A DNA stretch of 64,000 bases from an uncultured Eubacterium sp. (GTDB taxonomy: Bacteria; Bacillota; Clostridia; Lachnospirales; Lachnospiraceae). Within the stretch, counting starts at the first letter, position 1, and each line of letters starts with the position of its first letter. Positions 16,956-25,240 of the stretch are shown in pieces. Both the position numbers and the translations under genes were made by a program. The stretch is taken from assembly GCA_948579355.1 (NCBI GenBank), contig CAPAOV010000007.1, positions 1 to 64,000 on the forward strand, given 5' to 3'. The notes under the pieces were generated by a model. The model searched no databases and was not told the origin of the DNA. It saw only the letters and a program-made list of their open reading frames with translations.

Positions 16956-17837
16956 ATGATAATATGCACTCTCGCCTATCTTTTCATCCTGTTTGTCACT
17001 CCGTCTGCTGCGCTTGCCGGCAGCAAATACGGCGCCTCCCTGTGGCTTACGGAACTGCTCCCAACCCTGCTTCCGTTTTTTATCGGCATCCGTATGTTTC
17101 AACAAAGTCTGCCGCAAATCGCCTCCCGACGCGGGGCCTTACTTCTCGGCCTCTTATGCGGCTATCCGACCGGCGCCGCTTTCGTTGTCTACCAGTATCA
17201 GAGAGGTCTTCTCCCCAAACATCAGGCCTATTTTTTTCTCGGTTTTGCCAATAACCCGAGTCCTATGTTTATTTTATCCTTTTGCGGCTCTTACATACTC
17301 CATTTGTCTTATGCCGACAGTGTTTTCCTATTCCTCACAATCGTGCTGACAAGTCTGCTTGGAAGCCTGATTTTTTCTTTCTTATACAAAAAACGTTATG
17401 GCGTTGTATGCGCCGCGCCGTCCTCTTCTTCCCTGTTTACCGCAGGCAAAACGGCAACATTCAGTCAGTACATCGACGACGCCATCGAGCAGAGTTTTCT
17501 CCTAATCACAAAAATTGGCGGATATGTTATCCTCTTTTGCATCATCGGACAAATCGTCGGGCAATTTGTATCCCTCCAATCCGCCTCCGGCATTACCGCA
17601 CTCGGGGCGCTGGAAATAACGAGTGGTATTTCCTATCTGAAACAGGCGCCTTTGAGCCATTCAACAAAAGAAATCCTGACCGCCATGCTGCTATGTTTTG
17701 GCGGACTTTCTGCAGCCGCACAAACCAATAGCGTTTTGGCAAAATCAGGACTCTCTGTTTTTCCCTATGTAATCAACAAATTTCTCAATGCTCTCTTAGC
17801 AGGAGCAATTGTTTCACTACTGCTGCGCCTTGTTTAA
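16956..17837 (+). CDS. YlbJ-like nucleoside-recognition-domain membrane protein
   Basis: 293 residues, about eight hydrophobic segments. The repeated Gate/nucleoside-recognition style shows in LLPTLLPFFIGIRMF, GLLCGYPTGA, FLGFANNPSPMFILSF and the second half (ITKIGGYVILFCIIGQIVG, LEITSGISYL). Bacillus YlbJ is required for spore cortex formation and is longer, about 400 residues; this one is shorter. The transported or sensed molecule is unknown. Start is taken at 16956 because GGGGA lies five bases upstream. Its last 21 bases overlap the convergent coiled-coil gene. Confidence 0.7.
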   Translation: MIICTLAYLFILFVTPSAALAGSKYGASLWLTELLPTLLPFFIGIRMFQQSLPQIASRRGALLLGLLCGYPTGAAFVVYQYQRGLLPKHQAYFFLGFANNPSPMFILSFCGSYILHLSYADSVFLFLTIVLTSLLGSLIFSFLYKKRYGVVCAAPSSSSLFTAGKTATFSQYIDDAIEQSFLLITKIGGYVILFCIIGQIVGQFVSLQSASGITALGALEITSGISYLKQAPLSHSTKEILTAMLLCFGGLSAAAQTNSVLAKSGLSVFPYVINKFLNALLAGAIVSLLLRLV

Positions 17838-18524
17838 AAAGGCGTCTTCCGACACGGCAAATTCTCCGACAACTTCCCGCTCAACGACTTCCAACTGTTC
17901 GTGGTTGTTTGGCACCGGCTCCACTTCCAATCTCTGTTGCTGTGCCGGCTGCGGTTGCTGCGGCTGTGGCTGCTCCGGCTCCAATTGCGCCATGAGTTCT
18001 TCTTTATTGGACTTAATTAGCTGAATGCTGTTTTTCATCGCACTATTGAGCATCCGCTCCTTATTGTCTATCTCGCGAAACGATTCTTCAATATGCTTCT
18101 GTGCATCCGTGAGAATTTCATTCGTATACAACAGCGCCGCCTTATGCATCTGATTGCTCTCGGCTTCCGCCTGATTCACCAATTCACGGGCTTCCTCGGT
18201 TGCCTGTTTCATAATATCCTCGGCTCTCTGATAGGCGGTTTGTACAATTTCACTCTGGTCTAAAATCTGCGCTGTCTGGTTCTGGGCCTGCGCCAGCATA
18301 TCTTCGGCACGCTGCTGTGCCTCGTTCAAGATGCCCTCGCGATTGTTAATAATCTTCTGGTAACGTTTAATTTCTTCCGGTGCACAAAGACGAAGCTCGT
18401 CCAGCAAATCATACAATTGTTCCCTATCTACCACGACTTTGCTGGGCGCTAATTTCGAAGGCTTACAGCCCTCCACATAATTGTAAATTTCATCAATTGC
18501 CTGTTCGATTCTTGATGGGTTCAT
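17817..18524 (-). CDS. Coiled-coil protein of unknown function (Lachnospiraceae-type, after rsmD)
   Basis: 235 residues with no enzymatic motif I recognise. Residues about 40-170 are a long alanine/glutamate/glutamine-rich coiled coil with near-repeats (EAQQRAEDMLAQAQ, AYQRAEDIMKQATEEA), reminiscent of DivIVA/GpsB-type or ATP-synthase-stalk-like helices, which is why such proteins are sometimes labelled ATPase. A Q/P-rich linker (QPQPQQPQPAQQQ) precedes an acidic tail. The ATG overlaps the rsmD stop by four bases, so it is translationally coupled to rsmD. A scaffold role in cell envelope or division is only a guess. Confidence 0.75.
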   Translation of the reverse strand: MNPSRIEQAIDEIYNYVEGCKPSKLAPSKVVVDREQLYDLLDELRLCAPEEIKRYQKIINNREGILNEAQQRAEDMLAQAQNQTAQILDQSEIVQTAYQRAEDIMKQATEEARELVNQAEAESNQMHKAALLYTNEILTDAQKHIEESFREIDNKERMLNSAMKNSIQLIKSNKEELMAQLEPEQPQPQQPQPAQQQRLEVEPVPNNHEQLEVVEREVVGEFAVSEDAFLNKAQQ

Positions 18525-19102
18525 ATCCTTTCTCCTTTTCCCGTCCCCTCTCTTACCCGAAGGAACAAATGCTGATTTGTTTTATATTCCTTGATTTTCA
18601 TTATCTCATAAACCGTTTCATCTACATAATCCGGTACGGTCTCCCTCGAAGATTCAAAAATAAGCAGAGTGCCCGGTTTTACGATTGTCGACGCCGCTAT
18701 CTGCGATGCCAGTTTCTCCTCGTACCCCTTGCCATAAGGAGGGTCGGCATAAATAATATCAAAACAGCGCCCCTGCTTTTCCAGTCTGGATACGGCGTAA
18801 GTAACTTCCATCGGCAGCACTGTCGACTGTTCTGCCAATTTCGTCTTCTCCAAATTCGTTCGGATACACGCGAGCGCCTTTCTGTCGTATTCAACAAAGG
18901 TCGCATGCTTCGCCCCCCGGCTGAGCGCCTCGATACCAATCCCGCCGCACCCGCTGAACAAGTCCAGAAACTCGCTGTCATACACATCATTTTGTAACAT
19001 ATTAAATAATGTCTCTTTTATGCGGTCAGTCGTCGGCCTCGTATTCTTTCCCTCCGGAGAAACCAACAACAAACGCCTTGCCTTACCTGCAATCACCCTC
19101 AT
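18521..19102 (-). CDS. rsmD: 16S rRNA (guanine(966)-N(2))-methyltransferase RsmD
   Basis: 193 residues. MRVIAGKARRLLL is the typical opening; SAM motif I is LFSGCGGIGIEALSRGA and the catalytic N-methyltransferase motif IV is YADPPYG. It methylates G966 of 16S rRNA during small-subunit assembly. In Bacillus subtilis rsmD (ylbH) is followed by coaD and ylbJ; here the next gene is the coiled-coil protein and coaD is absent. It has its own promoter downstream of recG. Confidence 0.95.
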   Translation of the reverse strand: MRVIAGKARRLLLVSPEGKNTRPTTDRIKETLFNMLQNDVYDSEFLDLFSGCGGIGIEALSRGAKHATFVEYDRKALACIRTNLEKTKLAEQSTVLPMEVTYAVSRLEKQGRCFDIIYADPPYGKGYEEKLASQIAASTIVKPGTLLIFESSRETVPDYVDETVYEIMKIKEYKTNQHLFLRVREGTGKGERI

Positions 19103-19137
19103 GCGAAGCGCCTCCTGCTCATATACTCATATCTTTT

Positions 19138-19166
19138 ATTGTATATGATAGCAATCGTTTTTTCAA
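19138..19166 (-). promoter_or_regulatory. Promoter of rsmD
   Basis: Minus strand TTGAAA (19161-19166), 17 bases, TACAAT (19138-19143), in the 72-base gap after recG. Confidence 0.7.
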
Positions 19167-19174
19167 GACCGTTT

Positions 19175-21211
19175 TTATAACGTAACCTGTCCCAAATAAT
19201 ACTCGATTCGTTTCTTTAACCGCCTGTTCTTTTTATAGAGCAGCACAATTTCATCTTCCGTCAATGATTTCGCCTCTTCTCCCGCCGCCTGCAAAATATC
19301 TGCGTCTTCAAATATATCTGCCAACACGAAAATCTGCTCTCCACTCTGCCGAAGTCCAAAAAGTTCTCCTTGCCCCCGCATTTTCAAATCCTCTCTGGCG
19401 ATGTAAAAACCGTCGTTGGAATTGGCGAGTACATCCAGTCGCTCCCGTGAATCTTTCGACTCTTCACCAACCATAAAAATGCAATAGGACTGTGACGCTC
19501 CCCGCCCCACACGGCCCCGAAGCTGGTGGAGCTGCGCCAAACCAAACCGCTCGGCATTTTCAATCATCATAACCGTCGCATTCGGTACATCAATACCGAC
19601 TTCAATAACGGTAGTTGATACGAGTATATCAATATCTCCCTGTGAAAAAGATTGCATAACCGCCTCTTTCTCCGCCGGTTTCATTTTGCCATGCAATGCC
19701 TGAATACGCACGGAAAACGGAAAGATTTGTCTTAACTCCTCAGAATAAATTGTCACATTTTCCAATTCCGATTCTTCTTTCTCCTCTACCATCGGGCAGA
19801 TGATGTATACCTGATGTCCCTGCTCTATCTGATTCTTCATAAACTGATAGGCATTGGGCCGATATCCTGTGTTCACCACGCAATTCTTAATCGGAAGACG
19901 CTCTGCCGGACGCTCCCCAATCACCGATAAATCCATATCTCCATACAAAATGAGCGCTAACGTCCGCGGTATCGGGGTAGCGCTCATTGCCAGTACATGA
20001 GGCTCCTTTCCTTTCTGATACAGACTCTCTCTCTGCTTTACACCGAAACGGTGCTGCTCGTCCGTAATCACAAGCGCCAGCTTGGAGAAAACTACATTGT
20101 CCTGAATAATCGCATGCGTGCCAATAACAATATCCCACATACCGAGAGCTATCCTCTCCTTTGCCTCCCGCTTCTCTTTTGCGGTCAGCGCTCCCGTCAA
20201 AAGACCAACACGCACCCCGCGCGGCTCTAACATCTCACACAAACTGTGATAGTGCTGTGTCGCCAGCACTTCTGTCGGTGCCATAAACGCCCCCTGTGCG
20301 CCATTGAGTACCGTCTGATATAATGCCAATACTGCTACAATCGTCTTTCCGGAACCGACATCGCCCTGCACCAGACGATTCATGGCATACCCGCTTTTCA
20401 TATCATCCATAATTTCCCGATATGCTTTCTTCTGTGCATCCGTCAGCACAAACGGCAGTCCGCTCTGAAACCGTTGTGCCTCCTCTTTCTCCTCCACTAC
20501 ATAACGGCTCTCTATACGCCCTGCCTTTTTGATATAGGCAAGCGCCAGAGAGTATAAGAATAACTCATCAAAAACCAAACGGCGCCTTGCCGCCATCATC
20601 TCTTCCCTGTTTACCGGAAAATGGATTTGCTGCAACGCCTTTTTGTAAGGCAGAAGCTTCTGTCGCTTCCGTATGTCTGCCGGTAAATATTCCTGCAAAT
20701 CTTCCCCCTCTTTCAAAGCAAGCGCAAGCGCTTTCGTCACGGCCTTATTGCTCAAACCGGACGTCAGCGGGTAGATTGGCTGAAGTTTTCCTACCTGACG
20801 GTAAAATTCTTCCCTCGTGTAAATATTCGGCTGTTGTAACTGCAACTGACCGCCTCTGCGCTCAATCTTACCGCGTAATATGTAACGCACTCCCATTTTC
20901 AGCCGGTTTCTCAAAAAGGGCATATTAAACCATGTAACCGGAAGCGCACCACTCCCGTCGAGCAGCGTAACCGTCAAAATTTTAAGTCTCCCTTTTGATT
21001 TCATCTGCGGCCGCTCTCGCAGGGTCCCCTCTACTGCTACCGTCATGCCCTCCTCCACACCGTCAATCGGCTGAATGGGTTTCCACTCATCGTACGCGCG
21101 CGGATAGTGCTCAAGCAAATCCGCCACGGTGTAAATATTCATTTTGTGATAACACTGTTCCGCCTTTTCCCCCACTCCCTTAATATCTCTTACCGATTGC
21201 TCTGATTTCAT
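19175..21211 (-). CDS. recG: ATP-dependent DNA helicase RecG
   Basis: 678 residues, normal length. The N-terminal wedge/OB domain (about 60-160) is followed by superfamily 2 helicase motifs: GDVGSGKTIVA (Walker A), MAPTEVLA, DEQHRFG (DEQH box), AMSATPIPRT, VSTTVIEVGIDVPNA and QLRGRVGRG. It remodels stalled forks and Holliday junctions. The C-terminal RecG wedge-contact region follows. A TTCACA/TATAAT promoter is found upstream; the gene is separated from rsmD by a second promoter. Confidence 0.98.
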   Translation of the reverse strand: MKSEQSVRDIKGVGEKAEQCYHKMNIYTVADLLEHYPRAYDEWKPIQPIDGVEEGMTVAVEGTLRERPQMKSKGRLKILTVTLLDGSGALPVTWFNMPFLRNRLKMGVRYILRGKIERRGGQLQLQQPNIYTREEFYRQVGKLQPIYPLTSGLSNKAVTKALALALKEGEDLQEYLPADIRKRQKLLPYKKALQQIHFPVNREEMMAARRRLVFDELFLYSLALAYIKKAGRIESRYVVEEKEEAQRFQSGLPFVLTDAQKKAYREIMDDMKSGYAMNRLVQGDVGSGKTIVAVLALYQTVLNGAQGAFMAPTEVLATQHYHSLCEMLEPRGVRVGLLTGALTAKEKREAKERIALGMWDIVIGTHAIIQDNVVFSKLALVITDEQHRFGVKQRESLYQKGKEPHVLAMSATPIPRTLALILYGDMDLSVIGERPAERLPIKNCVVNTGYRPNAYQFMKNQIEQGHQVYIICPMVEEKEESELENVTIYSEELRQIFPFSVRIQALHGKMKPAEKEAVMQSFSQGDIDILVSTTVIEVGIDVPNATVMMIENAERFGLAQLHQLRGRVGRGASQSYCIFMVGEESKDSRERLDVLANSNDGFYIAREDLKMRGQGELFGLRQSGEQIFVLADIFEDADILQAAGEEAKSLTEDEIVLLYKKNRRLKKRIEYYLGQVTL

Positions 21212-21297
21212 AGTTCTATTCCCTTTTCTACTTTACTCCTCATTTCTAAATGAAAACAAATAGCCAGAATAATATTCCGGACAGTATGACCGTTTTC

Positions 21298-21326
21298 ATT
21301 ATAACATGTTTTTATCGGGTTGTGAA
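21298..21326 (-). promoter_or_regulatory. Promoter of recG
   Basis: Minus strand TTCACA (21321-21326), 17 bases, TATAAT (21298-21303). The leader contains an imperfect palindrome near 21264-21280. Confidence 0.65.
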
Positions 21327-21342
21327 AAAACTTTATCAGGTT

Positions 21343-22026
21343 TCACCGTACCTTTTCTGTTTCCCGCACAATATCCCTATACATCGGATACTCTGCAAGA
21401 AACCGCCCTATAATATCCGGTTTTTCCCAGTAATGCATCGGATAAACGACCCTTACATCCACGTTCTCCAAAAAATACCGCATTCCCTCCGCATAATACT
21501 CCTCCTGTCTCGGGTCGAGCGGAAGAAACGCCACATCTATTGTTTTTCCGGCAAGCATTTTTATCTCATGCCGATAACTTCCGGTCATCTGCCGGTTGTC
21601 CTGCTCCGGCTCCCCTTTCCACACCCAGTCATTCAAATCGCCTGCATAATAAATGACTCCCTCCGCACATGTCACCAAAAACGCTACACCGGAATCGGTC
21701 GAATGGAGCGTCTCCAGACTCGTTCCAAACGGCAGCTCATAGTGCTGATGGAACGTTACACAGGTAGTCTCAATGTCTTGCTCCTCCGGATAGTTTCGCC
21801 TTGAAATATCTTTTGACAATATAGCATGGATGTCTTTCATACCCTGCCGCTTCAACAAATGAAATACTTCTTTGTTATAATGGTCGTGATGGAAATGGCT
21901 GGCGAATACGAGAATTGGTTTTTCTGGATTCAATTTTGGCAGTTGCTTCCGATAATAATCAAACAAATAGTAACAGACTTTCGTCTCCACAAGAAAACAG
22001 CTATGATAAATGTAAGTTATGTCCAT
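21343..22026 (-). CDS. Metallo-beta-lactamase-fold hydrolase
   Basis: 227 residues. The zinc motif HFHHDHYN (HxHxDH) and a later aspartate in YYAGDLNDWVW mark the metallo-beta-lactamase fold; YPMHYW near the C-terminus supplies the last histidine. It resembles UlaG/YycJ-like hydrolases, whose substrates are diverse (phosphodiesters, lactones). The true substrate is unknown. Start fixed at 22026 by GGAGGGG. Its transcript starts just past the mazF terminator. Confidence 0.75.
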   Translation of the reverse strand: MDITYIYHSCFLVETKVCYYLFDYYRKQLPKLNPEKPILVFASHFHHDHYNKEVFHLLKRQGMKDIHAILSKDISRRNYPEEQDIETTCVTFHQHYELPFGTSLETLHSTDSGVAFLVTCAEGVIYYAGDLNDWVWKGEPEQDNRQMTGSYRHEIKMLAGKTIDVAFLPLDPRQEEYYAEGMRYFLENVDVRVVYPMHYWEKPDIIGRFLAEYPMYRDIVRETEKVR

Positions 22027-22079
22027 AAAATCCCCTCCTCTCTTAAGATAGTAAACATTCATAAACTTGCCCCCAGTAT

Positions 22080-22114
22080 AAAAGCATTTGGATATTTATT
22101 GTCCAAATGCTTTT
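22080..22114 (-). terminator. Terminator after mazF
   Basis: AAAAGCATTTGGA pairs with TCCAAATGCTTTT across a nine-base loop, a 13-bp stem with U-rich flank, 23 bases after the mazF stop on the minus strand. The symmetric A/T flanks mean it could also stop plus-strand transcripts. Confidence 0.8.
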
Positions 22115-22136
22115 AAAAACTGACTATTCCCGTTAT

Positions 22137-22463
22137 CTACATAAAACTAATTATCATTTCCTTTGCTTCGTTCCATAAATTCTCCGGACATTCTTCTTCA
22201 AATTGAGCATTTCTGGCGCCAACATCTAACATTTTTGCCTGATCACACAATATTACGCCTGTTGTTTGCGTCCGCTCATCCAATTCTATATGAAATGGAT
22301 GCTTTTTATTGGTATTAGTTATCGGACAAACAAGTGCCAATGAACTATGATGATTCAGAATATCATTGCTCAAGACAAGTGCCGGCCTTCTTCCCCTCTG
22401 TTCATGCCCCTTTTGAGGGTTAAAATCCATAACAATTATGTCACCTTGCTTATAAGTTACCAC
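22137..22463 (-). CDS. mazF: Type II toxin, MazF/PemK family endoribonuclease
   Basis: 108 residues. The N-terminus YKQGDIIVMDFNPQKGHEQRGRRPALVLSN carries the typical MazF signature with the catalytic arginine region; CPITNT and GVILCDQAKMLD are the next conserved strands. MazF toxins cut mRNA at short sequences. It overlaps the antitoxin gene by seven bases, the usual toxin-antitoxin arrangement with antitoxin first. The pair is AT-rich next to tmRNA, which suggests acquisition. Confidence 0.93.
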   Translation of the reverse strand: MVTYKQGDIIVMDFNPQKGHEQRGRRPALVLSNDILNHHSSLALVCPITNTNKKHPFHIELDERTQTTGVILCDQAKMLDVGARNAQFEEECPENLWNEAKEMIISFM

Positions 22464-22774
22464 TGCTCATTCCCTACTGGATCACCTACATCAACCTCTT
22501 GCGTACTTTCGACATAAATTTCATCAATCGGTTTATTGTAGAATGCTTCCAACCTTTCTTGTAAATTAAGATATTTAGGCTTATTAATCTTTTCAATAGT
22601 CATTTTTCCATCATATATATTTATTCCGACTGTATCATCTTCCTTTAAATCCATTTGTGATAACACTTCTTTTGATAATCTGATTCCCTGACTATTTCCC
22701 CACTTCCGTATTGTAGTTTTTGTTGTAAAATTAAAAATTGTATCTCTTGTCATTTTATTGGTTTTCATTTCCAT
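22457..22774 (-). CDS. mazE: Antitoxin of MazE/AbrB (SpoVT-fold) family
   Basis: 105 residues. Residues about 18-60 (TTIRKWGNSQGIRLSKEVL, then LKEDDTVGINI and a KMTIEK strand) form the swapped-hairpin AbrB DNA-binding fold; the C-terminal 45 residues, ending in an acidic stretch (EVDVGDPVGNE), should thread into the MazF active site. As in the family, it is expected to repress its own promoter. AGGGA lies five bases before the ATG. Confidence 0.9.
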   Translation of the reverse strand: MEMKTNKMTRDTIFNFTTKTTIRKWGNSQGIRLSKEVLSQMDLKEDDTVGINIYDGKMTIEKINKPKYLNLQERLEAFYNKPIDEIYVESTQEVDVGDPVGNEQW

Positions 22775-22800
22775 ATTAATCCCTATCTCTCTGTTTGCTC

Positions 22801-22839
22801 GTATACTATCTTATGTAATATTCATATTTTCATGTATAC
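22801..22839. promoter_or_regulatory. Paired GTATAC palindromes in mazEF leader
   Basis: GTATAC occurs at 22801-22806 and 22834-22839, 33 bases apart or about three helical turns, inside the long AT-rich leader of mazEF. Such spaced dyads are what a dimeric AbrB-type antitoxin could bind, but both are short and could be chance in AT-rich DNA. Confidence 0.3.
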
Positions 22840-22907
22840 TTATATCTTCGTGTATTGAGTCGTTTATCTTATAATTTTATATATGATGAAATATATCTCA
22901 TGTCTCA

Positions 22908-22936
22908 AGTATATACAAAGTATATCCATTTGTCAA
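22908..22936 (-). promoter_or_regulatory. Promoter of mazEF
   Basis: Minus strand TTGACA (22931-22936), 17 bases, TATACT (22908-22913). It leaves a leader of about 125 bases before mazE. The rest of 22775-23030 is AT-rich and shows no further gene. Confidence 0.7.
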
Positions 22937-23030
22937 TATAAATATTCACTGCTAGTATAATAATATTGTATCACAATCAATATACATTGGAAATCATTTG
23001 CCAGTCAAATAAAAATATTACTTTTGTATA

Positions 23031-23075
23031 AAAATACCGTAATAGTGAATCTCATTTTTAAATCCACAATTACGG
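23031..23075 (-). terminator. Terminator of the tmRNA gene
   Basis: On the minus strand CCGTAATTGTG pairs with CACTATTACGG (one mismatch), followed by TATTTTT. It starts 14 bases after the mature 3' end of tmRNA. Confidence 0.75.
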
Positions 23076-23088
23076 CAATTTTTCATAA

Positions 23089-23450
23089 TGGACCTGGCGG
23101 GAATCGAACCCGCGTCCAAACCGGAATCCCACGTTCTTCTACTATCATAGTCAGTTCTTCTGTTCTCCCAAAGGAAAACCATTCCCTCTTCCCGACGGAA
23201 ACTGACATCCATCAGGATTCGGTAGCTTCATACAATCTCTCATTTGCGCAAAGCTTAGCAAATAAGGTTCCCTGCAGAGGATGATACTGTACTTAAGCTG
23301 CAGGACACTTAAGAACAGCAGCCGCCTTTAATTAGGCAGCGTATGCTAATTCTTTATCAGCGTTTAAATTTAAATCTGTGTTTTAACGTGGTCACAGTCC
23401 ACGGATAGCTTCACCGTCTTCAGCCGGCCTGTCGAAACCAGTACAAGCCC
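23089..23450 (-). ncRNA. ssrA: tmRNA (transfer-messenger RNA)
   Basis: Rescues stalled ribosomes. The 5' end GGGCTTG pairs with CAGGTCC at the 3' end as a seven-pair acceptor stem; the T-arm GGGTTCGATTCCC and the 5' GGTTTCGACAGG are the usual tmRNA landmarks. CCA is not encoded after the discriminator A at 23089. The tag reading frame is 23332-23361, resuming at GCT: ADKELAYAA then TAA, so the tag would be (A)ADKELAYAA with the charged alanine first. Length about 362 bases. The ends were set by base pairing and may be off by one or two bases. Confidence 0.95.
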
Positions 23451-23465
23451 GTACTGTACATGTTC

Positions 23466-23495
23466 ATATTAACATAACACTCCGGCAGACGTCAA
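23466..23495 (-). promoter_or_regulatory. Promoter of ssrA
   Basis: Minus strand TTGACG (23490-23495), 18 bases, TAATAT (23466-23471), 16 bases ahead of the mature 5' end. Confidence 0.65.
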
Positions 23496-23532
23496 GACAC
23501 CGGAATGAATTTTCAGATTTTCCAAATTTTTC

Positions 23533-24540
23533 CTACCATGTCATATCTTTGTACTCGCTTACTTTATCTCTCTCTAACAACTCCTGCATCGCCAGCGCCG
23601 TCGGTTTATCTTCAAAAAGAACTTTGTTAATCTGCTCAACAATCGGCATGGATACATGGTTCCGTTCAGCAAGCTTCAAAGCCGCCCTTGCACAATTGAC
23701 TCCCTCCACGACCTGTTTTATTTCCTCTTTTGCCTCGGCAAGCGTTTTCCCCTGCCCTAACAGATATCCACAGTTATGGTTGCGGCTGTGGGTACTCGTA
23801 CAAGTAACAATCAAGTCGCCAATACCGGACAATCCGCCAAATGTTTCCATGCGGCCGCCAAGTTCGGTTCCAAGGCGTGCAATTTCTGCAATTCCCCGAG
23901 TCATCAAAGCCGCTTTTGTATTATCTCCCATTCCCATACCGTCCAAAATTCCGGCAGCAAGCGCAATGACATTTTTCAAGGCGCCGCCCAATTCAATACC
24001 TGTAATGTCGGGACTGGTGTACACGCGAAAACTATCGCTCATAAATACATCCTGCACAAACATCGCTGTCTTTTTGGACTTGGCGCCGACAACAACCGTT
24101 GTCGGTATTCCTCTGGAAACTTCTTCGGCATGGCTCGGGCCGGACAGAACCGATACATCGGCCGTCGGAAGTTCATCCTCCAATATTTCACAGAGCGTCA
24201 TCAGCGTATCGTCTTCAATTCCCTTGCCAACATTTACCACAATCTGATTCTCTTTTATATAAGGTTTTGCCTCCTGTGCCGTTGGGCGGACAAAAGGAGA
24301 AGCCACGGAAAAAACAAGAATGTCCTGACCCGCACATGCCTGCTTCAAATCATCTTCAATTATGATGTTGTCCGGCAATTTAATACCCGGCAGGCGCTCA
24401 ATATGCTCGCGGTTCTCCCGCAGCATCGTAATCTCATCTTTCACTTTTGACCACACCGTAACCTGATGTCCATTGTTCGCGCACAAGATGGCAAGCGCCG
24501 TTCCCCAGCTTCCCGCCCCTAAAAAACTAACTCGTTTCAT
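23533..24540 (-). CDS. gpsA: Glycerol-3-phosphate dehydrogenase [NAD(P)+]
   Basis: 335 residues; reduces dihydroxyacetone phosphate to sn-glycerol 3-phosphate, the backbone of phospholipids. Rossmann signature FLGAGSWGTALA at the start, GPSHAEEV, the catalytic lysine region GGALKNVIALAAG, and the C-terminal NHNCGYLLGQG / VEGVNCARA blocks. Start at 24540 follows AAGGAG; the nine codons upstream in frame do not belong to the fold. It follows plsY by 31 bases, which uses its product in the next step. Confidence 0.97.
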   Translation of the reverse strand: MKRVSFLGAGSWGTALAILCANNGHQVTVWSKVKDEITMLRENREHIERLPGIKLPDNIIIEDDLKQACAGQDILVFSVASPFVRPTAQEAKPYIKENQIVVNVGKGIEDDTLMTLCEILEDELPTADVSVLSGPSHAEEVSRGIPTTVVVGAKSKKTAMFVQDVFMSDSFRVYTSPDITGIELGGALKNVIALAAGILDGMGMGDNTKAALMTRGIAEIARLGTELGGRMETFGGLSGIGDLIVTCTSTHSRNHNCGYLLGQGKTLAEAKEEIKQVVEGVNCARAALKLAERNHVSMPIVEQINKVLFEDKPTALAMQELLERDKVSEYKDMTW

Positions 24541-24571
24541 CAATCTGTTCTCCTTTTCACTTATCAATCAT

Positions 24572-25234
24572 CTATCTTTTTTCGCCAATTTTTCTCTCTG
24601 TTCCATTGAGCAGTCTTTTGATATTACCGGCATGTTTAATATATGCGAGTGTCGTAAATGTCAATGCCAACGCCAGTAAACCAAGAAACATTGGCATCGC
24701 GCAGTACCTATATTGTAGTATTACATAAATTGGGAAATACCATACTACAACAAGGGAGCCCAGAGAAACATATCTGGTAATTGCCACGATAAGGATAAAA
24801 ACAAGCAATCCTGCCAGAATCATAATCCAACCAAATAACGAATCGGAAGACGAAGCAACAATTACCGCCGCAGAGACAGCAATTCCCTTTCCACCTTTAA
24901 AATGCAAATAAAAGGGAAAATTGTGCCCAATCACAACACCGAGACCAATCACCATCGTCAATAAATATGTGACTTCCGGAGAATATCCCATAGCCGGACA
25001 GATGATGAGGCGGACAACAAACGTTGGAATAAACGCTTTCAGCAAATCTCCAGCAAATGTGATGGCCCCGCCTTTTGCTCCCATCGTGCGAAGAGCATTG
25101 GTCGTTCCGATATTACCGCTGCCCTCGGATTGAATGTTATGGCCGCTCATCTTCGCCACAACATAACCGGTTGAAAAACAGCCAAATCCATACCCAACCA
25201 GCAAGAAAAGCAATGATAACCAAATCTCTGTCAT
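24572..25234 (-). CDS. plsY: Acyl-phosphate:glycerol-3-phosphate acyltransferase PlsY
   Basis: 220-residue integral membrane enzyme that acylates glycerol 3-phosphate with acyl phosphate. The conserved loops are present: SGNIGTTNALRTMGAKGG, GHNFPFYLHFKGGKGIA and a third near AGNIKRLLNGTE. About five or six transmembrane helices. It lies six bases after der and just before gpsA, coupling supply and use of glycerol 3-phosphate. The PlsX partner is not in the window. Confidence 0.95.
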   Translation of the reverse strand: MTEIWLSLLFLLVGYGFGCFSTGYVVAKMSGHNIQSEGSGNIGTTNALRTMGAKGGAITFAGDLLKAFIPTFVVRLIICPAMGYSPEVTYLLTMVIGLGVVIGHNFPFYLHFKGGKGIAVSAAVIVASSSDSLFGWIMILAGLLVFILIVAITRYVSLGSLVVVWYFPIYVILQYRYCAMPMFLGLLALALTFTTLAYIKHAGNIKRLLNGTERKIGEKR

Positions 25235-25240
25235 TCTAGT

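Noticed and set aside
17809..18024. Plus-strand frame rich in Cys/Gly/Ser, looking like a metallothionein-type protein
   Set aside because: It is the antisense of the Gln/Pro-rich linker of the coiled-coil protein; codon repetition explains the composition.
22801..22960. CRISPR-like or iteron array in the AT-rich leader of mazEF
   Set aside because: The repeats (GTATAC, TATATAC) are short, unequally spaced and expected in AT-rich DNA.
23087..23110. tRNA gene suggested by the T-arm GGTTCGATTCCC
   Set aside because: No anticodon arm or D-arm nearby; it is the tRNA-like end of tmRNA.
23018..23212. Minus-strand frame across the tmRNA 3' end
   Set aside because: The region is explained by the tmRNA acceptor stem, T-arm and terminator; no protein motif is present.
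23776..24450. Plus-strand open frame of 224 codons inside gpsA
   Set aside because: Antisense shadow; gpsA motifs on the minus strand are complete.
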